Below, one piece after another: positions 1 through 7,638 of a DNA stretch of 64,000 nt (position 1 is the first letter of the stretch; each line of letters starts with the position of its first letter). Source of the DNA: CAG-791 sp045546175 (GTDB taxonomy: Bacteria; Bacillota; Clostridia; Lachnospirales; Lachnospiraceae); assembly GCA_045546175.1 (NCBI GenBank), contig JAZQCI010000103.1, forward strand, positions 1 to 64,000. Direction: 5' to 3'. The notes under the pieces were generated by a model. The model was not told the origin of the DNA and searched no databases. It worked only from the letters and a program-made list of their open reading frames with translations. A program made the translations under genes and the position numbers.

Positions 1-122
1 AGCATAGCGGGAGAAGTAAGGTCGTTGATCGCTACGATCTCAAATCCCTCTGCGCCGAACATCTGACGGAATGCCAGACGGCCAATACGTCCGAAACCAT
101 TAATTGCTACTTTTACTGCCAT
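1..122 (-). CDS. gap: Type I glyceraldehyde-3-phosphate dehydrogenase, N-terminal part
   Basis: Central glycolytic enzyme that oxidises glyceraldehyde 3-phosphate to 1,3-bisphosphoglycerate with NAD and phosphate. Only the first 40 or so codons are present, and the gene runs off the left edge. The start reads MAVKVAINGFGRIGRLAFRQ, which contains the NAD-binding NGFGRIGR motif typical of GAPDH. A strong Shine-Dalgarno (AGGAGG, plus-strand tttcctcct at about 129-137) sits 8 bases before the ATG, which fixes the start. The gene has its own upstream region and is divergent from the histidinol phosphatase gene. Identification is firm; the rest of the protein cannot be judged here. Confidence 0.95.
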   Translation of the reverse strand, partial: MAVKVAINGFGRIGRLAFRQMFGAEGFEIVAINDLTSPAM

Positions 123-269
123 GTTTCTTTCCTCCTAAAAACATTTAGAAATGATAATGTAACAAAAAATGACGGTTCACATAGACATTTCCTCTGCGAA
201 TTATTCCGCCTGCGCGCGTCACTTCCCGCCGATTCGCGCATGTGAACGTCATGCTTTGTCAGCTATCTC

Positions 270-299
270 ATTTTAACGCATGCGCTATACAATTTTCAA
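270..299 (-). promoter_or_regulatory. Candidate sigma-A promoter for gap
   Basis: On the minus strand, TTGAAA (294-299) and TAAAAT (270-275) are separated by 18 bases, about 150 bases upstream of the gap start. The 123-419 interval between gap and the divergent phosphatase holds no gene; the long gap leader could carry regulation but I see no clear riboswitch. Confidence 0.4.
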
Positions 300-419
300 G
301 TAGCTGATGGAGTTTTATACAAATCTTCGTCCAAATATAGTGCTGTTTTAGTGACAATTGATTGATACATGCCCAAAATATTGCTAAAATGCACACAAAA
401 ACAAAAAAGGAGCCGATAA

Positions 420-1244
420 ATGAGCATCATCGCGGATTACCATCTTCACTCCGAACATTCCGGTGACAGCACCGCGCCGATGGAGGCCCAGATCCGGGCC
501 GGATTAGCGCGGGGGCTGAAAATCATGTGCTTCACAGACCACTATGATCCGGAGTTTCCTTACGAAAACAACCCGGACGTGGCGCCGGGCACTTTCGAGC
601 TGGACTATGACTCGTACAGAAATGATTTCCTGAAAATGAAGGAAAAATATGAAGGAAAGATCGAGCTGCATCTCGGTATCGAGCTCGGCCTGCAGCCGCA
701 CCTGGGCAGCTTCCTCCGGTCCTATGTCCGGGAGCACGACTTCGAATTCATTATCGGGTCCAACCATCTGTGCGCGGGGTTCGACCCCTACTACCCGGAT
801 TTTCTGTATTCCCGGACGCAGCAGGAAGCTCTCGTCCTGTATCTCGAGGATACGCTGACCAACATCCGGGCGTTCCCAGACATTGACTCATGCGGTCATC
901 TCGATTATGTGACCCGGTATCTGCCCGACAGAGACAGGATCTATACTTATAAGGCCTACGCCGACCGGATCGATCCCATCCTTCGGGAGCTGATCGACCG
1001 CGGCATTTCCCTGGAGGTCAACACATCTCCCCTGACCAAGGGCATGCCGCAGTTCAATCCTCTTCCGGACATTCTCTCCCGCTACGGGGAAATGGGCGGT
1101 GAGCTGATCACGATCGGTTCGGACGCCCATGTGCCGGAGCGCATCGCGGGCCGCTTCGAGGAGAGCGCCGAAATTCTTCGCTCGCTGGGATTTAAGTATT
1201 ACGCCGTCTACAAAGAAAGAAAGCCTCAGATGCTCCCGCTCTGA
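420..1244 (+). CDS. hisJ: Histidinol-phosphatase, PHP family (HisJ/HisK type)
   Basis: 274 aa. PHP-superfamily metal-dependent phosphoesterase; the monofunctional family removes phosphate from L-histidinol phosphate in histidine synthesis. Visible metal-ligand motifs are DYHLHSEHSGD at residues 6-16, FTDHYD near residue 38, a GSNH segment near 112, CGHLDY near 157 and GSDAHVPE near 233, in the order expected for PHP enzymes. Length matches the family (about 260-280 aa). The ATG follows AAAGGAG. It stands alone, convergent with the next gene, with a terminator directly after it. Related PHP enzymes can act on other phosphoesters, and no other his genes are in view, so the substrate is inferred from family similarity. 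Confidence 0.8.
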   Translation: MSIIADYHLHSEHSGDSTAPMEAQIRAGLARGLKIMCFTDHYDPEFPYENNPDVAPGTFELDYDSYRNDFLKMKEKYEGKIELHLGIELGLQPHLGSFLRSYVREHDFEFIIGSNHLCAGFDPYYPDFLYSRTQQEALVLYLEDTLTNIRAFPDIDSCGHLDYVTRYLPDRDRIYTYKAYADRIDPILRELIDRGISLEVNTSPLTKGMPQFNPLPDILSRYGEMGGELITIGSDAHVPERIAGRFEESAEILRSLGFKYYAVYKERKPQMLPL

Positions 1245-1266
1245 CTCCGCTTACGAATATCCTGTC

Positions 1267-1296
1267 AAAAAAAGCCCTCTGCACAGGGGGCTTTTC
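1267..1296. terminator. Rho-independent terminator between convergent genes
   Basis: Stem AAGCCCTCTG / CAGGGGGCTT with a small CA-type loop, flanked by an A-run on the left and TTTT on the right. It can serve both the phosphatase gene and the convergent oxidoreductase gene. Confidence 0.8.
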
Positions 1297-1302
1297 TCAT
1301 TC

Positions 1303-2463
1303 TCAGGAATCGGATTCTGAATCCGCTTCGGAAGAGGCTTCGGGGAGAACTTCGGAATCGACTTCCGCAGGTTCCTGCGCGGTTACCGTTTCCGCCGCTT
1401 CGACGCTCACCGTCTCATCGGCCGCGTGGATCTGAGGGCCCGAAGCGCTGCCGATCATGTCCGGGATCTGGGAGATCTGAATCTCCTCATAGGATATGCC
1501 GAGCTGTCTGCGTATGAAGTCCATCATCTGCATCATGGATAAGGACTGCGAGTGAGGGATCTCGGGGCACTCCTTCCACTTCGATTTCATTGCCGCCGCA
1601 AAGGCCGCCATCTCAAATTCGAACTCGCTCTTGTACCCTCCCCTCTTATAAGTCGCTGTTTTGGCTCTCTTGCTGTCGTAAACGGTCGCGGACGCGAAAT
1701 TTTTCAGATCCTCAATGACCATATATCCCTTGGTCCCCTGGATCACGGCCCTGCTCTCCCCGTTTCCTCTCGTCGTGCAGGAAAGCACCGCCATTCTGTC
1801 ATCCTGATACTGGAGGACTATGCTGAGCTGGCGGTCGACCCGCACGGATGTGAAGGTGCAGCTCGACTGGATCCGCTTGACCTTGTCTCCGAAGATCATC
1901 GAGGAGAAGTTCAGGAGAAAATAGCCCATGTCTCCGAGCGCGCCGCCTCCCAGAGACGGCCTCTGCAGCCGCGAAAGATTTTCCATATCGGCCGCCATGT
2001 TTGCGGTGAGCATGACGGGCGTCCCGATGGCTCCGCTCGCGATCACGCTGACGATCTGCTTGAAAAAGGGAAGAAAGCGGATATGCATGGCCTCCACCAC
2101 AAGAACGTCCAGTGATTCGGAGAGGGCGAACAGGCTCTCCGCCTCTGCGGCCGTCAGGGCGAACGGCGTCTCGCACAGGACGGGTTTCCCCGCTTCAATG
2201 CAGAGTCTCACCTGCGCGGCGTGCTCCGAAGCCGGCGTCGCTATATAGACCATCTCGACCTTATTGTCCGCGAGCATGGTTTCCATCGAATCATACGCTT
2301 TTTTAAATCCGTTTTCCCTGCCAAAAGACAGTGCCCTGTCCATGTCCCTGGAAACGACGGCGTAAGGTCTCACGGTCGGAGAGGCGTTCAGGACCGCTGC
2401 CATTCTGGCCGCCATATATCCCGTTCCGACCACTGCCACATTGTGTCTGCCCCATCCAAACAT
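1303..2463 (-). CDS. Gfo/Idh/MocA family NAD(P)-dependent oxidoreductase, atypical
   Basis: 386 aa from the start chosen here. An N-terminal Rossmann fold is clear (NVAVVGTGYMAARMAA), followed by the family segments VEMVYIATPASEHAAQV and GKPVLCETPFALTAAEA. In characterised family members the latter motif is CEKP, whose lysine takes part in catalysis; here it reads CETP, so activity as a dehydrogenase is doubtful. The last 50 or so residues are a low-complexity Glu/Ser/Ala tail. An earlier in-frame ATG at 2508 would start inside tRNA-Arg; the ATG at 2463 follows AAAGGAAG and is preferred. Substrate unknown. Confidence 0.75.
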   Translation of the reverse strand: MFGWGRHNVAVVGTGYMAARMAAVLNASPTVRPYAVVSRDMDRALSFGRENGFKKAYDSMETMLADNKVEMVYIATPASEHAAQVRLCIEAGKPVLCETPFALTAAEAESLFALSESLDVLVVEAMHIRFLPFFKQIVSVIASGAIGTPVMLTANMAADMENLSRLQRPSLGGGALGDMGYFLLNFSSMIFGDKVKRIQSSCTFTSVRVDRQLSIVLQYQDDRMAVLSCTTRGNGESRAVIQGTKGYMVIEDLKNFASATVYDSKRAKTATYKRGGYKSEFEFEMAAFAAAMKSKWKECPEIPHSQSLSMMQMMDFIRRQLGISYEEIQISQIPDMIGSASGPQIHAADETVSVEAAETVTAQEPAEVDSEVLPEASSEADSESDS

Positions 2464-2503
2464 CTGCTTCTTCCTTTCCGCGAGATGTAAACGCATAAAA
2501 AAA

Positions 2504-2575
2504 TGCACCCGACAGGAATCGAACCTGCATTAAAGGCGTCGGAGGCCTTCGTTCTATCCGTTAGACTACGAGTGC
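2504..2575 (-). tRNA. tRNA-Arg (anticodon CCG)
   Basis: 72-nt cloverleaf on the minus strand. The 7-bp acceptor stem is GCACTCG/CGGGTGC (one T-G pair) with A as discriminator. The anticodon arm AAGGC-CTCCGAC-GCCTT gives CCG at positions 34-36. The T arm contains GGTTCGATTCC. No CCA is encoded. Confidence 0.95.
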
Positions 2576-2624
2576 ATATCTTTACCGAACAGAGCTCTTG
2601 ACAGGGAACCCTTTCGGCTTACTC

Positions 2625-2653
2625 ACTATACCATACAGATTTTGAAATGTCCA
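2625..2653 (-). promoter_or_regulatory. Promoter of tRNA-Arg
   Basis: Minus-strand TGGACA (2648-2653) and TATAGT (2625-2630) with a 17-base spacer, about 50 bases upstream of the tRNA 5' end. Confidence 0.6.
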
Positions 2654-2748
2654 GCGTCAGCTTTAAGGCGGCGCGGGGCCGCACAAAGATCCTGCGTCCC
2701 CGCGCGTCCTTATGAAAGCCGTCCCGACAAAATTCTGCGGGTGTATGT

Positions 2749-3624
2749 TTACACCATTACCGGAAGAAGCTTGTGGAATCCTCTTCCTCCTCTGCCGTAA
2801 TGATAGACGGCATCCGTCAGAACTTCACTGGGCGCGACCTGGGTCTTGTTTACTTCCCTGACGATTTCAAGAAGCCTTCCCGGATCCTGCCCGCTGTCGG
2901 TCAGAATGATCAGCTCATTGATAGAGCTCGGGAGGATAAAGAGGTCTTTCCCCAGCGCCATTCCGATACAGTCCAGAAAGCTCGGATAAAAAGCGACCGA
3001 AGCGCCTCCCGCGTAGTACATGTTGCTGACCACAAAGATCTCGTCTTCCTCACATCCCATGATTTCATTGAGGTTTCTGAAGGTGGGCGGCATGACCTCC
3101 GGCGCGTTTTTGATCGCCTGCTCGAGGATCTCACTTTCCGTCACGTTCCACATTAACAGAAAGTCTTTTCTGATCTTGATGCATCCCGTCCCGTTAGAGT
3201 CGTTTGTAAATATGATCGGCACGAGGGCCAGATCCTCGATCTTTTTATAGATCAGTTCGCGCAGATACTCCCGGTTCTTCTCTTCTCCGATGACCATGAT
3301 CCCCAGGTTTTTCTTCACGCTCTCGTAGTCCTCCAGCTCGATCCCGCCGGGCATGGCTCCCAGACTATGATCACAGGCGTAATTGATCAGGCTCTGCGCC
3401 AGATCCTCGACGGCCGTCCCGTTCTCGTAAATTTCATAGAGTTCTTCGAAGTAAAAAGTCGGGGCTGCCACCGAGCCCGGCATCATCAGCGAGCAGGCGT
3501 GCAGTTTCTCCCGGTTGTGCTTGCTGATCCTGTCAAATCTGATCTCCATTCCTTCCGGTCTGAGTTTTAAAAGGCTTTCTCTCATTTCGTTGTAAAATCT
3601 GATTTCGGTATTATTAGTCTCCAC
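2749..3624 (-). CDS. DUF5688 family protein
   Basis: 291 aa, soluble, with no signal peptide. It resembles the DUF5688 group that is common, often in many copies, in Lachnospiraceae: an N-terminal helical part (EIRFYNEMRESLLKLRPEGM) followed by a segment like VKKNLGIMVIGEEKNREYL and then VPIIFTND with a DGxGxIxI-like strand. The function of the family is not known to me. It is monocistronic between tRNA-Arg and efp. The GC-rich inverted repeat GCGCGGGG/CCCCGCGC at about 2670-2710, downstream of the stop, may end transcription, but it has no T-run. Confidence 0.65.
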   Translation of the reverse strand: METNNTEIRFYNEMRESLLKLRPEGMEIRFDRISKHNREKLHACSLMMPGSVAAPTFYFEELYEIYENGTAVEDLAQSLINYACDHSLGAMPGGIELEDYESVKKNLGIMVIGEEKNREYLRELIYKKIEDLALVPIIFTNDSNGTGCIKIRKDFLLMWNVTESEILEQAIKNAPEVMPPTFRNLNEIMGCEEDEIFVVSNMYYAGGASVAFYPSFLDCIGMALGKDLFILPSSINELIILTDSGQDPGRLLEIVREVNKTQVAPSEVLTDAVYHYGRGGRGFHKLLPVMV

Positions 3625-3691
3625 AATACTCTCCTTATTATTGTGCTGTGTACAGAATTGCAGTTAAGATGCGCCCGCTTATCGCCGCGCG

Positions 3692-3731
3692 CAAAAATAG
3701 ACAATGGGAACAGATCTTTCCCATTGTCTTT
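3692..3731 (-). terminator. Terminator of efp
   Basis: Minus-strand stem GACAATGGGAA / TTCCCATTGTC (3700-3710 with 3718-3728) with a 7-base loop, followed by TATTTTTG. Confidence 0.8.
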
Positions 3732-3795
3732 CAGCATTCTGATGATTTGAAAAGTATATGCAGCTCTCTGCCGGATCAGTGTCCGAAAGCAGTTG

Positions 3796-4353
3796 TCATG
3801 CTCTGGACAGATACTCGCCGGTTCTCGTGTCGATCTTGATCACGTCGCCGATATTGCAGAAAAGCGGAACGCTGACTACTGCACCGGTCTCAACCGTAGC
3901 GGGCTTGGTAGCACCTGTCGCGGTGTTGCCCTTGAAGCCGGGCTCTGTCTCTGTGATCTCAAGCTCTACAAACATCGGAGGCTCCATATCGAAAACATTT
4001 CCGTTGTAAGAGACAAGCTTGACCATGTCGTTCTCTTTGACGAACGTCATGTTGTTGCCGACCACTTCCTTACCGAGACTGATCTGATCGTAAGTCTCTG
4101 TATCCATGAAAGTATACAGGTCGCCATCTGCGTACAGATACTGATACTCTTTTCTGTCGATCCTTGCCTGAGGGAATTTCTCAGTGGGACGGAATGTCGT
4201 CTCAGTAACACCGCCGTTGATCACATCTTTTAACTTGGTTCTGACAAATGCAGCACCCTTTCCGGGTTTAACGTGCTGGAACTCGATAATCTCCAGTACG
4301 GTTCCGTCCTTTTCAATCGTAATGCCGTTTCTGAAATCACTTGCAGAAATCAT
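3796..4353 (-). CDS. efp: Translation elongation factor P
   Basis: 185 aa, the usual EF-P length. It binds between the P and E sites of stalled ribosomes and promotes peptide bond formation at polyproline stretches. The KOW-like N-terminal domain carries the loop HVKPGKGAAFVRTK, with Lys32 at the tip where EF-P is post-translationally modified in many bacteria; two OB-fold domains follow, ending at SRA. The AGGAGG ribosome binding site lies 7-8 bases before the ATG. efp is followed by its own terminator. Neither a modification enzyme nor an aminopeptidase is adjacent. Confidence 0.97.
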   Translation of the reverse strand: MISASDFRNGITIEKDGTVLEIIEFQHVKPGKGAAFVRTKLKDVINGGVTETTFRPTEKFPQARIDRKEYQYLYADGDLYTFMDTETYDQISLGKEVVGNNMTFVKENDMVKLVSYNGNVFDMEPPMFVELEITETEPGFKGNTATGATKPATVETGAVVSVPLFCNIGDVIKIDTRTGEYLSRA

Positions 4354-4429
4354 AAAGATACCTCCTGATGTACTCGCGTCTAATACTAGTTTATTCTATA
4401 CTACAGAACTCCATTTTTCAACAAACAAT

Positions 4430-4888
4430 TCAATCTTCGGGGCCAAGAAGCTTCCGAAGTTCTTCCATGAACGTCTCGACGTCCTTAAATTCTCTGTAAA
4501 CCGACGCGAATCGGACATACGCTACAGGGTCGAGCTTGTTGATCTTCTGCATGACGAGCTCTCCGATCTGCTTACTCGAGATCTCCTTCTCCTCTCTCTC
4601 GAAGATCTCGGACTCGATCTCATCGACGACCTTTTTGATCTGCGCCGCGCTGACCGGTCTCTTGTGGCAGGCTCTGAGGATCCCTCCTTCGATTTTGGAG
4701 CGGTCATAAGCTTCCCTGTTATTGTCCTTCTTCGTGACCATCATGGGGATGGTCTCGATCTTTTCATAGGTCGTAAATCGCTTCCCGCAGGAGTCGCAGG
4801 TCCTTCGCCTCCGGATCGAATTGTTGTCTTCGACCGGTCTTGAGTCAATTACTCTCGTATCATCCTTGCCGCAATACGGACACCTCAT
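4430..4888 (-). CDS. nrdR: Transcriptional repressor NrdR
   Basis: 152 aa. It represses ribonucleotide reductase operons in response to ATP/dATP. The N-terminal zinc ribbon has CPYCGKDDTRVIDSR (Cys3, Cys6) and CDSCGKRFTTYE (Cys31, Cys34), followed by the ATP-cone domain starting near VTKKDNNREAYDRSKI at about residue 52. Length and motif order match the family. An AGAGG ribosome binding site precedes the ATG. It lies upstream of efp in the same direction with a 76-base gap, and may be co-transcribed. Confidence 0.97.
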   Translation of the reverse strand: MRCPYCGKDDTRVIDSRPVEDNNSIRRRRTCDSCGKRFTTYEKIETIPMMVTKKDNNREAYDRSKIEGGILRACHKRPVSAAQIKKVVDEIESEIFEREEKEISSKQIGELVMQKINKLDPVAYVRFASVYREFKDVETFMEELRKLLGPED

Positions 4889-5003
4889 GCAATACCTCTC
4901 TTTTAATCTGATGTTTTTATTTAAGATTTTAATTTTCCATCTGATATTACCCTAATTCTCTAAGGGCTTCAAGCGCCGCTTGCAGGTAATCTGAGGCTTT
5001 CTG

Positions 5004-6056
5004 TCAGCTGTGCTGCCGCAGCAGCCGCTTTTTTCTCCAGCGAAGGCCTTCCTCCGCCGTCTTTACCAGATACTGCGACGCCCTGACAGGATAGAGGCCG
5101 GAAGCGGATTCCCCGGTGATCATGACAGCGCCTGCGCCGTCTGCCACGACGTTGAAAATATCGGACACTTCCGCTCTCGTCGGGACAGGCGACTTTTCCA
5201 TGCTCGCCAGCATCTGTGTCACCACCATGAAGGGAACACCTTCCTGCAGGCATTTTTCCGAGATCTCTTTCTGCACCCGCGGAAGCTCCCATAGAGGGAC
5301 TGCGTTGCCCAGATCGCCTCTGGCGATCACGAGCATATCTGTCAGCGGGATGATCTCCCGGACCGCTTCAATCCCCACGCGGTTCTCTATTTTGGCAAAA
5401 AGCCGGCAGTTTCCGGCGCCCGACTCCTCCATCGCCGCTCTCACCTCTTTGAGGTCATCTGCTCCGCGCACGAAAGGCTGCATGACGTCGGTGACGCCTG
5501 CCTGCGCCGCCTTTTTCAGGTTCATCAGATCCTGCTGCGTCAGCGTCTTTCCGGTGATCGTCATTCCCCGCACCGCGATGCTCTTTCTGCTCAGGATCGG
5601 TCCGCATGTGAGAGCTCTTGCCCGCATGATCCTGCCCGAGTCGCCATCCGACGCCCCGATTGCTTCCAGATGGATCTTCCCGTCATCGAGAAGCAGAACC
5701 ATCCCCTTCTCATAGTGATCAAAGATCTCCTCCGGGACGGGGATTATTTCTCCCGCCTCGCCGCTGATCCCCTTAGGAGCAAGAAGCACTTCTTCCCCTT
5801 CCTGCACGTGGGCTCCCTCTTTCACTTTCCCGATCCGCAGCTCCGGTCCCTGCATATCGATCAGCAGAGAGGGGCGGACGCCCTCCGCGTCCGCGGCCCG
5901 ATGAAAGGCCTCGATCATCTGTGAGCTGTCGTCAAGCGTTCCATGTGACAAATTCAGACGCATACCCGTGATGCCGGCCGCGAACATCTGTCTGAGCGTG
6001 CTGACATCCGCGCAGGAAGGTCCGAGTGTTCCGTATATTTCCAATTCTGTGGTCAT
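5004..6056 (-). CDS. Short pyruvate-kinase-like protein (barrel domain only)
   Basis: 350 aa against 470-590 for typical pyruvate kinases. Recognisable segments are YGTLGPSC, MRLNLSHG, SLLIDMQGPELRIG, LLLDDGKIHLEA, FAKIENRVGIEA, DMLVIARGDLG, MVVTQMLASM and MITGESASGLYPV. They follow the order of the pyruvate kinase barrel and B domain, including the catalytic Lys in AKIEN and the Glu/Asp pair binding the metal. The C-terminal regulatory domain is absent, DTKGPE is replaced by DMQGPE, and MTGETA by ITGESA. It may be a specialised or degenerate kinase; the main pyruvate kinase is probably elsewhere. The ATG at 6056 has GAGGA nine bases upstream; an alternative ATG lies at 6071. Confidence 0.7.
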   Translation of the reverse strand: MTTELEIYGTLGPSCADVSTLRQMFAAGITGMRLNLSHGTLDDSSQMIEAFHRAADAEGVRPSLLIDMQGPELRIGKVKEGAHVQEGEEVLLAPKGISGEAGEIIPVPEEIFDHYEKGMVLLLDDGKIHLEAIGASDGDSGRIMRARALTCGPILSRKSIAVRGMTITGKTLTQQDLMNLKKAAQAGVTDVMQPFVRGADDLKEVRAAMEESGAGNCRLFAKIENRVGIEAVREIIPLTDMLVIARGDLGNAVPLWELPRVQKEISEKCLQEGVPFMVVTQMLASMEKSPVPTRAEVSDIFNVVADGAGAVMITGESASGLYPVRASQYLVKTAEEGLRWRKKRLLRQHS

Positions 6057-6135
6057 TTTTACTGTCCTCATAACCCGAATATCCTGAAAGGTCTTGCAGG
6101 GCGGGATGCTCCCCCACCTGCGTTTACAGAAGAAA

Positions 6136-6177
6136 GCGGCCGAAAGAGAAGGAGCAAATGCACACTCTTTCGACCGC
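6136..6177 (-). terminator. Terminator after the lysozyme gene
   Basis: Inverted repeat GCGG-C-CGAAAGAG / CTCTTTCG-A-CCGC, followed on the minus strand by TTTCTTC. Confidence 0.6.
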
Positions 6178-6231
6178 AGATATTACTTGTTTACGTTATT
6201 TTGAAACCGTTCCGTTCGCTTTTATCCCCGC

Positions 6232-7464
6232 TCACTCGGCCGGATTCTCAAAGACGACTTTGCCGCCTGCTTCACCCATGGAATTTTCATTATCAAGGGT
6301 GACTTCCTTCTGATCGCCGCTGCCGACTTCAAGCTTCGAAGTATCGATCGTATTTCCGCTTACGGCGCTGCTTTCATTGTAATCGTCGGGGTTGATCTGT
6401 GTCTCCTGTCCCGGCGTCGCCACGGATGCCGCGCTGCTCTGGGAGTCCGAACCGGCTTCCTGGATCGACTGCGCCACGTCGGCAAGTTTATCGGGAAGCG
6501 GGACCGGATCCGCGGAAGGAGCGCTCACGGTCACTTCCGGCTCGATCTCTTTCTGTGTGACCGAGTTTACGATATCCGCACCCGTGATATTGTTCTTCTC
6601 ATTGAAGGAATTGACGCTCTCCGTCTTGCCGTTGCTGTCGAAGAAGGTCATCTTTCCGTCTTCTTCCGTCCACCCGACCTGCATCTTTCCGGTCTCTTCG
6701 TCAAAATAGTACTTGTTGTCGCCGATCTGCTGCCAGCCGTACTGGAGCACGCCGTCTTCATCGGAGAAATAGGAGTCGCCCTCGGCTGAGAACAAACCCT
6801 TTTTGAGGATTCCGTCCTGATCAAGGTAGAAGCGGTCTCCGTCCAGTTCCAGCCATCCGTAGTGGAGGCTTCCGTCTGTGTAGTGGTAGACGGTTCCCTT
6901 CTTCGTCTCCAGCCACTGGTCATAGGCGTAGAGTTTGTATCTGTTCCAATAAGTTCCGGCCGCCAGATTCCCTCTGCTGTTGGACTGGCCATACTTGTCG
7001 GCAGGCCTCTCGAATTTTGCGCAGAACTCATAGGCCGCTTTATAGGCTCCGTCGCTGGAGTTCTCCACATTCATCAGATAGTTGTAGGTGCCCGGATAGT
7101 AAGACCTCAGCTCGTGTGTGAGGTAAGAGAGCTGTCCCGCCATGGACTCGGGATCGAATCCGTGGTCCCAGCAGTAGTATTCAAGCCCGTCCAGGCGTCC
7201 GCCCATCCACTGGCAGAGCCCGTAAGCTCCTCCCCAGCTTCCGGCGCCGGGATGGAAATTGGACTCATGGCGGATATTGGCCATGATCCCGCAGGCGGCG
7301 GCTGCATTGAATCCCAGTGTATCCGTCAGATAGAAGAACGCATATTCCTCATTGCTTTGAGCCTTGGCCGGAAGGGCCGGCGCAAGCACCGCGACGGTGA
7401 TCACAGCGGCTGTGATCCATGCTGTTAAATACTTACTGACTCGGGAGACAATCGCCTTTTTCAT
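6232..7464 (-). CDS. Secreted lysozyme with cell-wall-binding repeats
   Basis: 410 aa. The signal peptide is clear: MKKAIVSRVSKY, a hydrophobic stretch, then APALPAKAQ with cleavage likely near residue 36. Residues 38-175 resemble the phage tail-tip lysozyme family (SNEEYAFFYLTDTLGFNAAAACG, then IRHESNFHPGA with the probable catalytic Glu, and AYGLCQWMGGR). Residues 185-280 are four or five CW-binding (choline-binding-like) repeats with YGWLELDGDRFYLDQDG-type units. The C-terminal 130 residues are acidic, Ser/Gln-rich and probably disordered. It likely cuts peptidoglycan outside the membrane, as an autolysin or wall-remodelling enzyme. It is a chromosomal gene, not part of the prophage. Confidence 0.8.
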   Translation of the reverse strand: MKKAIVSRVSKYLTAWITAAVITVAVLAPALPAKAQSNEEYAFFYLTDTLGFNAAAACGIMANIRHESNFHPGAGSWGGAYGLCQWMGGRLDGLEYYCWDHGFDPESMAGQLSYLTHELRSYYPGTYNYLMNVENSSDGAYKAAYEFCAKFERPADKYGQSNSRGNLAAGTYWNRYKLYAYDQWLETKKGTVYHYTDGSLHYGWLELDGDRFYLDQDGILKKGLFSAEGDSYFSDEDGVLQYGWQQIGDNKYYFDEETGKMQVGWTEEDGKMTFFDSNGKTESVNSFNEKNNITGADIVNSVTQKEIEPEVTVSAPSADPVPLPDKLADVAQSIQEAGSDSQSSAASVATPGQETQINPDDYNESSAVSGNTIDTSKLEVGSGDQKEVTLDNENSMGEAGGKVVFENPAE

Positions 7465-7638
7465 AACAACTCCTTTTCATATCTCAGGTGCCTGAACGGA
7501 TTCATTTTCAGGCAGGATGAAACACAAAACAATTATAAAGATTAAATTTCTTTATTGCAATGAGATGTTATCTTTCAAAGGCGTTTTTATGAATAATTTG
7601 TAATCTTTATAAATTATTCATAATTAATTGTTCCGAAA

